DNA of 64,000 nt from JAUIIK01 sp963745675 (GCA_963745675.1 CAVUYM010000013.1:186001-250000); one strand, 5' to 3'; shown: positions 19,520 through 29,561, numbered from the stretch's first letter. Translations and numbers: made by a program. Notes: generated by a model from the sequence alone, not told the origin.

Positions 19520-19551
19520 GAGAGAGCCTGCGCTGGCGCAGGCTCTCTCTC
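19520..19551. terminator. Strong hairpin terminator
   Basis: A near-perfect stem GAGAGAGCCTGCGC (19520-19533) with complement GCGCAGGCTCTCTC closes around a short loop. It lies between the methyltransferase remnant and the GMC remnant. Flanking sequence is pyrimidine-rich on the right. Confidence 0.75.
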
Positions 19552-19575
19552 AGTTCTATCTATATCTACACTAAG

Positions 19576-20856
19576 ATGGCGCATTCAGCACCGCTCGATG
19601 ACTACGACCGCTGGGCCGAACAGGGCTGTGACGGCTGGGCGGCAGAAGATGTCACCTCGGCGTTGCGGCGGTTGGAGAACGATCTTGACTACGGCGACCG
19701 TGAGTATCACGGCAATCAGGGGCCGATCACGATCTATCGCAAACGGATCGCGTGATGGGGCGCGGTTAGCCAGGCGCTGCTTGAAGCGGGGTTGGACCTC
19801 GGTTATCTCTGGTCGCCGGATCTCAATGATCCAGACTCGACGGGCATCTCACCGATTCCGATGACTCGGCGCGAGGGCAAACGCGCCTCGACCAACGCCG
19901 CCTACCTGGAGCGCGGCTCGCGACCGCGAGAATCTGATCATTCGTGGCGAGGCCTACGTCGACCGGGTGATCTTCGACGGCAAGCGGGAGGTCGGCGTGC
20001 GGGCTCACACCTCCGACGGCTGGACGGAATTCCACGGCCGGGAGATCGTCATCTCGGCAGGTTCGACCTTCTCGCCGCCGATTCTCATTCGATCCGGCGT
20101 CGGTTCGGTGGATCAACTCCAAGCAGCTGCGGCATTGAGCCGGTCTCCGATCTACCGGTTGGGAAGAGCCTTCAAGACCACTCTGCCGTTGGTATCCGGC
20201 TGGCATTGAAGCCTGAGTTTCAGTCGAAGGATCGACACATCCGGAATCTGAACTGCGCGATTCGCTAGAGTTCGGAGCTTGGCGGGGCCGGGGCGAACGA
20301 CATGATCATGACGGGTCAGAACGTGACAGGCTACGACGAAGCCGGGCTGAGAACCGGTTCGATCTCGGTCATCACCTGGCAGAATTTCTCTCGCGGCGAG
20401 TTGCGCGTTGTCGACCTCGATCTCTTTGCAATGCGCGAGATCGACGAGAAAATGCTCTCGGATGAACGCGACCTGATCTGGCTGCGGGATGGGGCGCGGC
20501 GACTGCTCGACATCGGGCACCACTGGGCTATGCAGGCTATCAGCGAGACTATCTACATCGGCAACCGGCGTGAAGGATTGAACGGTCGCACGCTCGACTT
20601 CGTCTCAGACGATGCGGCGCTCGACGAGTGGCTCCACTCATCGGTGATGGATACCTGGCATCTCGTTGGCACCTGCCGGATGGGCTCGGTGGAAGACCGA
20701 CGGTCGGTCGTCGACCTCGAGTGCCGGGTCATCGGCGTCGAGAAACTGCGTGTGATCGACGGTTCGATCATGCTCGAAGTCACCCGGGCCAACACCAACC
20801 TGATCTGCATCATGATTGGCGAGCACATGGCTGCTCGAATGCAACGCTCAGTCTGA
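19576..20856 (+). pseudogene. GMC-family FAD oxidoreductase, truncated and interrupted
   Basis: The first reading frame begins in the middle of the family (DYDRWAEQGCDGWAAEDV, then HGNQGPITIYRKR), so the FAD-binding N-terminus is missing. A TGA at 19753-19755 interrupts before WGAVSQALLEAG. Other frames carry LIIRGEAYVDRVIFDGKREV and IVISAGSTFSPPILIRSGVG. A TAG at 20266-20268 stands where relatives have Tyr, before SSELGGAGANDM. The last frame has WHLVGTCRMGSVED and VIDGSIMLEVTRANTNLICI, the usual catalytic end. Truncation plus nonsense codons support real decay. Confidence 0.85.
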
Positions 20857-20910
20857 AGCTACTGGCCAGCCGGTTGACGTCAATCGGCGCGACGGTATCG
20901 ATTCGCGAAA

Positions 20911-21729
20911 CTAGACGAGGTTGCGCTGGATGTAATAGGTTGCCAGGAAGGTGCGGTAGGCCTCCAGTGCGTCCGGGGCGCTGAATTTGACCGTTCGGTC
21001 GCCGATGCGTTCGACGCCGGGAATGAGGGCGGTGATATCGGCCTGGGGTGAGTGGTACAGGTCCATATCGATTGTCACCGGCGTTTCGACCTTCATCGGT
21101 TCGAACTCGCTCAATCGTTCGATGGCCTCTCGGGCTGCTTCACGAATGCGGTGGGCTGCGACGCTGGGGTGCAGGCTCTCACCGGCAAAGCGGGTGATGC
21201 CGCGCTTGACCGACACGCCGACATGCTCCGGCAGCAGCTCCGAGGCATCTCGGATCGCGGCGTCATCGCCGGTGACTAGCGCCACCGGTACGTTGTAGTG
21301 GCCGGCGACCGATGCAGTTAGCCCGATCTCGCTGAAAACGACGCCGTTGTAGCGCAATTCGTAGGGATGGAAGGCGTGATTGAGGACACCGTCGCGCACA
21401 CCAGCCGGCGCGTGGTAGCCAATCATGAAGACGGCGTCGAACGAGTCATCGAGACCTTCAACCATGAAGCGGTGCTTGATGCGGCCCTGGATCAGACTCG
21501 CCTTTGGATTCAGCTCGTATGGCAGCAGGCTGCGCATCGGGCCGTGCGAGTCGTTGATGACGATCTCGGTTGCGCCCGCTTCCAGTGCGCCTTCAATCGC
21601 CGCGTTCGTCTCATCCGTCATGAGCTTGCGGCCTAGTTGAAACTCGAAGCCTCCGCTTTCGATATTCCCTTGTGCCCGCTCGATTACTCCTGCTACGCCC
21701 TCAATATCAACCGACATGTAAATCTTCAT
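20911..21729 (-). CDS. dppA: M55 family D-aminopeptidase DppA-like
   Basis: This 272-residue intact protein starts MKIYMSVDIEG, with zinc ligands Asp8 and Glu10. NDSHG gives His62, GYHAPAG gives His106 and LNHAF gives His118, matching the DppA zinc site and catalytic arrangement. The family forms a cytosolic decameric zinc peptidase that frees D-amino acids from short peptides. The C-terminal half (TPVTIDMDLYHSPQAD) is also typical. It is downstream of, and on the same strand as, the cyclase gene, but separated by a terminator. Confidence 0.93.
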   Translation of the reverse strand: MKIYMSVDIEGVAGVIERAQGNIESGGFEFQLGRKLMTDETNAAIEGALEAGATEIVINDSHGPMRSLLPYELNPKASLIQGRIKHRFMVEGLDDSFDAVFMIGYHAPAGVRDGVLNHAFHPYELRYNGVVFSEIGLTASVAGHYNVPVALVTGDDAAIRDASELLPEHVGVSVKRGITRFAGESLHPSVAAHRIREAAREAIERLSEFEPMKVETPVTIDMDLYHSPQADITALIPGVERIGDRTVKFSAPDALEAYRTFLATYYIQRNLV

Positions 21730-21841
21730 CGATAAACCTCCCTATGCGCAGATACGCTCCGAGTATCGTAGCGCGAGTAGGAGGGGGAGTGTTCAGGTTT
21801 CCGCGAGTTCGTGTGCCATCTTTCACTTAGATAGGAAAGAC

Positions 21842-21873
21842 ATCCGGGTAGGACCAACCGGACCTACCCGGAT
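21842..21873 (-). terminator. Terminator of the cyclase gene
   Basis: ATCCGGGTAGG (21842-21852) pairs with CCTACCCGGAT (21863-21873). In the minus direction it is followed by a GTCTTTCC stretch. It lies 19 bases past the stop at 21892. Confidence 0.75.
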
Positions 21874-21891
21874 CGATATATGCGCCGCAGG

Positions 21892-24800
21892 CTATCGACC
21901 GATCAGTGCATTCGCGCCAGCGATGAAGTTGGCACGCCAGTCAGAGGCGGGTAACCGCTCCGCTATTTCATCGATGAGCGTTTGAACGGTTTCGTCTTCG
22001 TGAGCCGCAAGTTCCGGTCGGTCAGAATCGCGATAGATCGTCGCGAGTGCCAGATGCAAGCGCAACTGCATCGAACGATCCTGGGAGTTTGCGGCGATAT
22101 GGCAGGCCACGCGCAACTCACGGATAGCTCGCGCATGCTGCCCGGTTTGAGCGAGTGCTTCGCCTCGAACGAGCGCGAGTGCCGGGGCCGTCTTGCGGTC
22201 CCGTGGGCCTGGCGCTGTGTTGATCAGGCGGACAGTAACCTCCATTGCTTCGTATGCATCGCCACGAGCGAGGGCGAGCTTTGCTCGTCGATGCCAGAGC
22301 TTGCGTTGCCCTATCGCGTCGAGTTGCGAATTGACATTGATAGTCTCGTTCAGAAGTTTCTCGGCATAGGCTGTCTCTCCGAATGCGAGCTGCCAGTCAA
22401 CGAGGCTGGCGATGGACGAGTTCATCCAATACGCGGATCCCAATTCGCGTGCTCGCGCCAGCGCTTCGGTAAGATATTGGCAGGCGCGGTCGTAATTGAA
22501 GAGATCGATAGCGATCGCTCCAAAGCCCTGGATGGCGGCGGCAATCCATTGCTTGTGGTCGATCTGATGGGCGATGGAGCGTGCCGAGCCGAACGCTTCG
22601 AGTGCCTTACCCGGTTCACCGTGGGCGGCGTTGATGTTTCCCATGATGATGTGCGCGAACGACTCACCTGCCTTCCAGTGTATCGAGCGTGCGATTTCGA
22701 GCGCTTCTTGTGCATGGCTCGACCACTGCGCATAGTCACCGCTGGCGGGAAGTGCCGTATCAGCATCGAGCCCTCCGCCACTCATGGCAAGCATCGCCAG
22801 GCTCGATGACAGGCCGCGGTTGTCGCCGCGTTCTCTGAACATCTGGATGGATTGGCGGAACGAAGCCGCACTGCCGGAGAAGTCAGCCGACAGGTACTTT
22901 GCCATACCCAGCAGATCCAGTGTTTCCGCCAATCCTGCGTCATCATTCAATCGTTCAAAGATCGCGAGTGCTTCCTCATGATCTCCACGCGCTCTGCCTG
23001 GCTCACCGATGTTGATATGCCAGTTCCCACTGCGATTCAGACTGTGGGCGATCTTGCGATCGTCGCCCAGGCTGCGCGCTAGTTCGAGGGCAGCTTGAAC
23101 GTACTTCCCTGCACACCCATAGTCGGATTCTGACCAAAGTCGTCCGATCTCGAGGAGCGCTTCCCATTCCTGACTGGTATCGTGCCGCTCTCGCGCAACG
23201 TCCAGAACCGTCTGCATGTCCGCGCGGGCATCCTCAAATGCGCCGATCATGTCATAGGCGCGACCACGCAACTGGTGTGCTGCCACCGGGTCCAGTTTTC
23301 CTGTAGAGCCGGCTAGCTCGATCGCTTTGGTGGCATAGTCGATCACCACTTCGGGCTGATAGACAGACTGGGCTTGATCGGCTGCCCGTATTAACCAGGC
23401 GGCGCCGCGCTCGTCGCCCGCACGGTAGTAGTGCAATCCGATGTCGCTAGCGTATTCCGACTGGCGATCAGCGTAGATGCGTTCAATCGTTTGAGCTGCA
23501 CGTCTATGAAATTCGCGCCGATGGCGGAGCAGGATCGTTTCATAAACCGCTTCCTGGATCAGAGCGTGCCGGAACGCCAGAGAATCATCTGAGTTCGGCT
23601 CGCCACTGCGGATCAGGTCGAGTCGTTTCAATGTTTCGATATGGTTATCGAGATCACCATTTATTTGAGCCACATCCTGCAGTACTCGGCGACTGAAAGT
23701 ACGGCCAAGTACTGCAGCTTGTTGCAAGGTACGTCGCGCATCGGCAGGTAGCCGATCGATGCGCTCAAGCAACAGTGCCTGAAGGCTCGTGGGGATCGAA
23801 ATCTGGAGGATCCCAGCCTGGTTCGACAGGCTCCAGCGAGGCTGATCATCTCCGCTAGGTTCGAGTGCGCCCTGCTCGGCGAGCGTCTGAGTGATCTCTT
23901 CGATGAAAAGTGGATTGCCTTCCGAACGATTAAGTATGAACCGGCGCAGGCTTTCAGTATCGTCCGATTCACCGGCGATCAACGACTTGACGAGTCGTTC
24001 TGCGTCGATGGCCGGTAATGGCGAGAGATTTATTTCCAACATGTAATCGGCATAATCTCGTCTGACTCTCTCGAGAATACGCACTATTTGTGTGTCTAAG
24101 TCCGGGCGATAGGTGAACAGGAAGAGGACCGGACGCTCATCGAGGAGCTTATAGAGATGGATGACGATCTCGAGCGAAGCGGGATCAACCCATTGGTAAT
24201 CCTCGCCGACCAGCATGTAGGCGCCATCAGGGTTCCAGCCCCGTACGATCTGCGAAACAATCGAGGACAGCTGTGCTTTGAACTCATCCGGTTCGAAACC
24301 AGCGATCTCGGAAGATTCGTCCAGCCCATCGATATCGAGCGCCATCACGCGTTGAATCACACGGGCTGCCCGTTCTCTGAATTCATCAGGAAACTGCGCA
24401 CTACTTTCGATGAATTTCTCGCGAACAACTTGAGATGAGTCGTTCTCATTAATTCCGAATACTTTGCGAAATCTTGCCTGAAGTGCCGCATAGGGCCGGC
24501 TGCTTTCGTAGGGGTTGACCCGATTTTCGAGCAATGCGACGGACATTCCGCCATCATCATCGGGCCGTGAGTCCACGTAGCGAATGATCTCTTCGACAAT
24601 GCGTGTCTTGCCTATCCCGGCCTCGCCGGAAATGGCGATGATGCGGCCACGACCAGTAAATCTCAGTTCGTCGATGGCTTTGCGAATACGCGCCATTTCG
24701 GCCGTACGGCCGGTGAAGGGCATGTCACGGCTACCAACATCCCGCTGTCCACACTGTCCGTTGCTCGTCTTGCTACAGCCGAGCACGCGGTAGGTTTGTT

Positions 24801-25431
24801 CTGGTTCTCTCTTGCCGCGCACCGAGGTTTCGCCGAAGGGCTCGAACTCGAAGCAGGTTACGGCGAGCCGGTGGGTTGCCTCTCCGACGCGGATTGTTCC
24901 AGGAGCGGCCATCTCCTGCAGCCGGGCGGCGACATTGATCGCATCTCCCATAGCAGTATATTCGACGAATTCGTCGGCGCCGAAAGTACCTACGACTACG
25001 AGACCCGTATTGATGCCAATACGGACGTTGAAGTCAAAGCCGTGCTGGCGTTTGATACGCTCGCGCAATGGTTCGATGCTCTCGACGATCTCAAGAGCTG
25101 CCAGGATCGCTCGCTGCGGGTCGTCTTCGTGGGCGCGTGGTGCACCAAATAGCGCCAGGACCGCGTCCCCAAGGAGGCGGTTGACGGTACCTTCGTAGCG
25201 TTCGATGGGACGGATCAGATACTCGAACGCCTCGCTCATGACGTCAGCCCATTCCTCGGGGTCAAGGACTTCAGCCATTGCAGACGAACCAACGACATCA
25301 CAGAAGAGAATAGTGACCACGCGTCGCTCGGTTGCGCGGTCCGCGAACTCCACTCGTCCGGGTGACATGCGCTCGGGCATGCTCACTCCGATTTGCGGAA
25401 GATACGTCCTTGTATCAGGCATTGCACTCAC
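21892..25431 (-). CDS. Class III adenylate/guanylate cyclase - AAA ATPase - TPR protein
   Basis: I start at GTG 25431, 6 bases after an AAAGGAGG site; the in-frame extension to 25848 is unlikely to be translated. About 1179 residues. The cyclase domain has FCDVVGSSAMAE (first metal Asp near residue 45), GDAVLALFGAPRAHEDD (second metal Asp), and YTAMGDAINVAARLQEM. A Walker A loop GEAGIGKT lies near residue 270, and a VGEDYQWVDPASLEIV segment gives Walker B. The rest is helical TPR repeats. No DNA-binding domain is visible. Fusions like this are thought to couple cNMP synthesis to STAND-type sensing. A CNB-domain kinase lies just upstream, so a cNMP link is possible. Confidence 0.92.
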   Translation of the reverse strand: MSAMPDTRTYLPQIGVSMPERMSPGRVEFADRATERRVVTILFCDVVGSSAMAEVLDPEEWADVMSEAFEYLIRPIERYEGTVNRLLGDAVLALFGAPRAHEDDPQRAILAALEIVESIEPLRERIKRQHGFDFNVRIGINTGLVVVGTFGADEFVEYTAMGDAINVAARLQEMAAPGTIRVGEATHRLAVTCFEFEPFGETSVRGKREPEQTYRVLGCSKTSNGQCGQRDVGSRDMPFTGRTAEMARIRKAIDELRFTGRGRIIAISGEAGIGKTRIVEEIIRYVDSRPDDDGGMSVALLENRVNPYESSRPYAALQARFRKVFGINENDSSQVVREKFIESSAQFPDEFRERAARVIQRVMALDIDGLDESSEIAGFEPDEFKAQLSSIVSQIVRGWNPDGAYMLVGEDYQWVDPASLEIVIHLYKLLDERPVLFLFTYRPDLDTQIVRILERVRRDYADYMLEINLSPLPAIDAERLVKSLIAGESDDTESLRRFILNRSEGNPLFIEEITQTLAEQGALEPSGDDQPRWSLSNQAGILQISIPTSLQALLLERIDRLPADARRTLQQAAVLGRTFSRRVLQDVAQINGDLDNHIETLKRLDLIRSGEPNSDDSLAFRHALIQEAVYETILLRHRREFHRRAAQTIERIYADRQSEYASDIGLHYYRAGDERGAAWLIRAADQAQSVYQPEVVIDYATKAIELAGSTGKLDPVAAHQLRGRAYDMIGAFEDARADMQTVLDVARERHDTSQEWEALLEIGRLWSESDYGCAGKYVQAALELARSLGDDRKIAHSLNRSGNWHINIGEPGRARGDHEEALAIFERLNDDAGLAETLDLLGMAKYLSADFSGSAASFRQSIQMFRERGDNRGLSSSLAMLAMSGGGLDADTALPASGDYAQWSSHAQEALEIARSIHWKAGESFAHIIMGNINAAHGEPGKALEAFGSARSIAHQIDHKQWIAAAIQGFGAIAIDLFNYDRACQYLTEALARARELGSAYWMNSSIASLVDWQLAFGETAYAEKLLNETINVNSQLDAIGQRKLWHRRAKLALARGDAYEAMEVTVRLINTAPGPRDRKTAPALALVRGEALAQTGQHARAIRELRVACHIAANSQDRSMQLRLHLALATIYRDSDRPELAAHEDETVQTLIDEIAERLPASDWRANFIAGANALIGR

Positions 25432-25749
25432 AGCCGGCCTCCTTTGGCACATCCGAAACGAGACTCCACGCGACATTGTGTGGATCTCACCTTGCACTGC
25501 ATCGCCACACTGCTTTGTGTGGGCTGTTTCCCGGCATCGTTGCCGAGATATATACATCCTATTGAGTTCTGGTACATGGCGCATGTGCGGAACTGCCCAA
25601 TTGGTCAGAGCCTTGAGGAATGGGTATATGGGTAATACGAATGCGCGATGAACACGTTCGACGGGTCTGGCATGAGTAGCGGTGTCAGTTTCCGGGTGGC
25701 GCAGTTGGGTCCCTGCCATAGTCCGGGAGAACCGATACGAATGAATGAA

Positions 25750-25775
25750 GCGAGGCGGATTGGATTCCGCCTCGC
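25750..25775 (-). terminator. Hairpin terminator after the histidine kinase
   Basis: GCGAGGCGGA (25750-25759) pairs with TCCGCCTCGC (25766-25775). It is 25 bases past the kinase stop. The rest of the 25432-25749 gap holds the leader of the cyclase gene, including the AAAGGAGG site at about 25438-25445, and no gene I support. Confidence 0.7.
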
Positions 25776-25799
25776 CTGATCGTCGCTGATGGCCGCCTG

Positions 25800-27199
25800 C
25801 TACTGGATGCCGTTTGCGATCGGCAGATAGATGGAAAAACGGGTGCACCCCGGCTCGGACACGAGCCGAATGTCGCCGCGATGCTTGCGGATGATATTGA
25901 AGGTGATGGCAAGTCCGAGTCCTGTCCCCTCGCCCGGGGGCTTGGTCGTAAAAAAGGGATCGAAGATGCCTTCCTGGAGGCGTTGCGGGATACCCGGGCC
26001 TGTATCCTCAATCTCGACGACGATATCTCCGGCTTCCAGACGCGTGCGAATGGTGAGCGTTCCTGAGCCATCCATCGCGTCGGCAGCGTTGTCGATCAAG
26101 TTTGTCCAGACCTGGTTCAACTCGCTGGCGAAGGCGGTAATCTTCGGCAAGTCTTCCGCGTACTCCCGGTGTATCTGGATTCCTTTGAGTTTGTGGCGCA
26201 GGATAATCAGCGCCTGCTCGAAGCCCTCATGCAAGTTCACTTCCTGCACCGGTGCTTGGTCGAGACGCGTGTATCCCTTCACTGCTGTCACGATCTCGGA
26301 GATCGCGCGCGCGCTCAATGTTAGTTCGTGCAGCAGTTGGTGGGCGATGGAACCGTTCGCGATCCACCAGAGCACGTCTGAGAGATGGTCGGGAGCCAGT
26401 TCAGACGCGATCTCATCAAGTTCGTCGATGCCTCGCCCTGCTTCGACCAGCGCGGGAGCCAATCGCCAGGCGTCCTCAACCTGACTGCTCCTCCAGCCAG
26501 CTGACAAGCGTATCTTCCAGATCTGACCTTGCCAGCGGATCGAGTTCGCCGACGTTTGAAGTGTTTTCGAACGAGTTCATGATCCTGCCGATGGCATCAA
26601 TTTCGGAACTCGAGAGCTTGATACCACCGAGCGAACCGGACTGTTTTTCCCACTCAGCCAGTGTCTTCTCAAGCTGGCCCGTGCTGCGGATGAGCGCTGC
26701 GGCGGGGTTGTTGAGTTCATGTGCGAGCCCCGCTGCCAGCGTGCCGAGGGCCGCCATCTTCTGATGTTGAACGAGATGCGACTCTGCGGACTGCAGGCGG
26801 TCCCAGACGGTCCGGATCAGCGCGATCGCTGTTTGCGGCCGTGAAATCAGCGTTTCCTGGAAGATTTTCGCGGAGACTTCAACGACGACTGACGGAGTGC
26901 GCGCTCGAACGGTTGCGTTCCGGCGCGCCTCCATCATCAATGCCATCTCGCCGACGAGCTCACCCTCATGGCGGGTTGCCACGACGACGTTGCTGTCACC
27001 CGTCGAGCGGACGATTTCGACTTCGCCCTCGACAATGAGGAAAGCGGTACTCGCTACTTCACCTTCGACGATGAAGATCTCCTCTGGCTCTAGCCTTCGG
27101 ACTGATGCCTTCTTGCAGAATCTGATCTATGTCTTTGGCCGAGATTCCGGCCAGCGCCGGTAGCGCCCTGAGCTTTCGATCTATGTCGTCGGGGATCAT
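25800..27199 (-). CDS. Sensor histidine kinase with cyclic-nucleotide-binding domain, two frameshifts
   Basis: The ATG at 27199 gives MIPDDIDRKLRALPALAGIS. After a shift near 27095 a CNB domain follows, with FLIVEGEVEIVRSTG and the phosphate cassette GELVGEMALMMEARRNATVR. The HisKA helix AALGTLAAGLAHELNNPAAA carries the phospho-His. A second shift near 26490 leads to the ATPase domain with VWTNLIDNAADAMDG (N box), EDTGPGIPQ (G1) and GEGTGLGLAI (G2). No membrane segment is seen, so it is cytosolic. It starts 21 bases after the response-regulator gene ends and is its likely partner. Both shifts leave motifs intact and may be errors. Confidence 0.85.
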
Positions 27200-27220
27200 C
27201 GATTCCACTCTCTCTCAGCG

Positions 27221-28917
27221 CTACAGCGTGCTCAGGTACTGATGGACGAAGTGGATGGCCATTGCGCCTTCGCCGGTTGCCGAGGCGATGCGCTTCATCG
27301 AGCGATGGCGCAGATCGCCGGCGACAAAAACACCCGGCAGATTCGTCTCCAACAGGAATGGCTCGCGTTTCAATGGCCAGCGTACAGGGTTGTCAGGCGA
27401 TTTATCCAGATCACTGCCGGTGAGCAGGAAGCCCTGGCGATCGAGCGCCAACTGGCCCCTGAACATCTCGGTCGCTGGCTTCGCCCCGATGAAGATGAAG
27501 ACACTCGTTGCCGGGACGAGCTGTTCGTCGCCACGTTGGGAATTCGCGATCCGGAGCGCTTCGAGCCGAGCATCACCAATGGCTTCGGTGATGCTCGAGT
27601 TGAACCAGACATCAATGTTGGGCGTGGCTTCGATGCGGTCAACGAGATATTGCGACATACCGCTCTTGGCGAGTGAATCGCCGCGCACGAGGATGCGGAC
27701 GCAGCGCGCATAATGTGCGAAATGTGTGGCCGCCTGGCCGGCCGAGTTGGCTCCTCCGACGATGAAGACATCCTCGTCCTTGGTCATGATCGCTTCGGAG
27801 AGGCGCCCCCGTAATAGATGCCGGCGCCTTCTAGTTCATCGAGCCCGGGCGCGTTCAGTCGTCGGTAGCTGACGCCGGTGGCAAGCAGCACCGCCTGGGT
27901 GTTGATCTCGCTGCCGTCTGCCAGCTTGACGATGCGATATTGCCCTTCTTTCGGATGCCGACGACTTCGCCGGCGAGGATTTCGGCGCCCAGACGCTTAG
28001 CCTGGGTGACGCCACGGCGGGCAAGATCGGCCCCGCTCAGGCCGGAAGGGAAGCCCAGATAGTTCTCGATCTTCGAGCTGGTGCCCGCCTGGCCACCCGG
28101 CGCTTGCCGTTCGATAGCGAGCGTGCGTAGACCTTCGGATGCGCCGTAGACGGCTCCGGCGAGTCCGGATGGACCGGCGCCAACGATGACGAGATCGTAG
28201 AAGGGCAGCGTCGCACTCGTCTCAATGCCAACGCGTTCTGCCACATCAAGGGTCGATGGCTGGACGAGCGATGTGCCGTCCGGGAAGATCACCACCGGAA
28301 GGTTTCGCGGGTTAGCGCCTGCCAGTTCCAGCAGTTCCGCCGCTTCGTCGTCGCGTTCGATATCCAGTGAGCGGTAGGGGAGCAGGTTGCGAGCGAGGAA
28401 GTCCTTAAGTTGGAAGGTCGCGGCCGACCAGCGCGTGCCGACGATGCGAATACCCTCGAAAGGTGGTGCGTAGTTTGCGAGCCAGTCGTAGAGCACATCG
28501 TCGATAACTGGGAAGAGATTTTCTTCTGGTGGATCCCAGGGCTTCATCAGGTAGTGATCGAGCTGGATGTCGTTGATCGCCTTAATCGCGGCTTCGGTAT
28601 CGGCGTAGGCAGTGAGCAGTATGCGCTTGGCGTCCGGGTAGAGTTCGATGGCTTGCGCCAGGAATTCGACGCCGGTCATGCCGGGCATGCGCTGATCGAC
28701 GATCATGAGTGCGACTGGCACATCCCTCAATCTGAGCGTCTTGAGCGCTTCCAATGCTGAAGCGCCAGAATCGGCGCGCAGGGTTCGAAAGCGATCACCA
28801 TAATGGGACTGGAGATCGCGTGAGACTGCTGCCAGCACGGCGGGCTCATCGTCGACGATGACAATGGCCGGCTTCTGTCTCGGATGAATTCATTGGCAGA
28901 TTCGTTGAAGTAGACAT
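27221..28917 (-). CDS. Fused response regulator - glutaredoxin-like - thioredoxin-reductase-like protein, three frameshifts
   Basis: The ATG at 28917 follows AAAGAGGA. After a shift near 28880 a REC domain reads AIVIVDDEPAVLAAV, LMIVDQRMPGMTG (phospho-Asp), LLTAYAD and YLMKPWDPPEENL. A glutaredoxin-like domain without a Cys pair follows (GIRIVGTRWSAATFQLKDFL, NLPVVIFPDG). Next is a thioredoxin-reductase fold with FAD motif DLVIVGAGPSGLAGAVYGAS, an NADPH motif VFIVGGANSAGQAATH and FVAGDLRHRSMKRIASATGE. Shifts near 27945 and 27800 interrupt it. The CxxC pair of true thioredoxin reductases is absent (GIYYGGAS, SEAIMTKDED). It forms an operon with the CNB kinase. Confidence 0.85.
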
Positions 28918-29160
28918 CGATGTCCTCTTTCTAGTGGCTATGTCAGGCTCCATTGCATGACGTTCTTAGAATACGTGCCTTCAGATGCGCGTTGTCATCG
29001 CATAGAACTACACATCGCCGGCAAGGATTCATTGCCTGGAGGGAGACAGGCAGGACTACCCAGAGGGCTGCAACCGGTGGGCGCCCGAGAGGATGGCGGA
29101 TTCCTTCTATCGTTCCGGTGATGAGATCGAAAAAGAATCGGTATCCGTCACTGGAGACTT

Positions 29161-29271
29161 TCAAAGGTTCAGATGGCGGTGGATGGCCGGAATCAGATAG
29201 TGCTCATCGTCAGAAGCTATCGTCGCCGCCCGAACGCGCTTCTTGAGTTTGTGCGGCAAGCTTTCACGCAT
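29161..29271 (-). CDS. Tiny ORF H (36 residues), basic N-half
   Basis: The start codon overlaps the stop of ORF G (ATGCGTGA), the classic coupled arrangement. The product begins MRESLPHKLKKRVRAATIAS and ends AIHRHLNL. It may instead be the true C-terminus of ORF G if a base was lost within G, since the H frame extends upstream as VREINCFGWMRES. No family is known. It lies upstream of the response-regulator fusion on the same strand. Confidence 0.4.
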   Translation of the reverse strand: MRESLPHKLKKRVRAATIASDDEHYLIPAIHRHLNL

Positions 29272-29350
29272 CCAGCCGAAGCAGTTGATCTCGCGTACCT
29301 TGCGGGTGTGTTCGTGTAATTGCGTTATCTAGCAGATTCAATGGGAACAT
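29264..29350 (-). CDS. Tiny ORF G (28 residues) with consensus ribosome site
   Basis: AAAGGAGG stands 7 bases before the ATG at 29350. The product starts MFPLNLLDNAITRTH and ends RLDA. The ribosome site is as strong as any in the window. Length and lack of homology knowledge prevent a functional call. Confidence 0.45.
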   Translation of the reverse strand: MFPLNLLDNAITRTHPQGTRDQLLRLDA

Positions 29351-29438
29351 CAGTGTGCCTCCTTTGGCATATCTCGTCCGCAACATTGCGGCGAGGGTGG
29401 TGATGGCGGCTACCTGCGCGCCGTACTCTGTGCGGTTC

Positions 29439-29561
29439 CTAGGTGTTACGTCGCGATCCGCCGGACCGGTGCTTACGTGCCTGTGGACCTTTCCAGTCGG
29501 GCCAGCGAACTTCGTCCTGGGCAGTCCAGATCTGGCTGCCATACATTGAAATCTGATACAT
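29439..29561 (-). CDS. Tiny ORF F (40 residues), aromatic N-half and basic tail
   Basis: CCAAAGGAGGTG lies 7 bases before the ATG at 29561, a full anti-SD match. The product starts MYQISMYGSQIWTAQDEVRW and continues PDWKGPQARKHRSGG. Divergent from the AAA-LuxR gene at 29874. Elsewhere in 28918-29873 there is no other gene I can support; a TTG-initiated frame at 28943-29164 is doubtful. Confidence 0.5.
   Translation of the reverse strand: MYQISMYGSQIWTAQDEVRWPDWKGPQARKHRSGGSRRNT

Noticed and set aside
19753..19755. TGA in the GMC gene as selenocysteine or recoding
   Set aside because: The gene is also truncated, shifted and has a TAG; plain decay explains it.
25432..25848. N-terminal extension of the cyclase reading frame
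   Set aside because: The GTG at 25431 has an ideal ribosome site, and the extension has no domain-like sequence and crosses the leader.
28943..29164. 73-codon TTG-initiated frame after tiny ORF H
   Set aside because: No ribosome site apart from overlap, and composition is not convincing.
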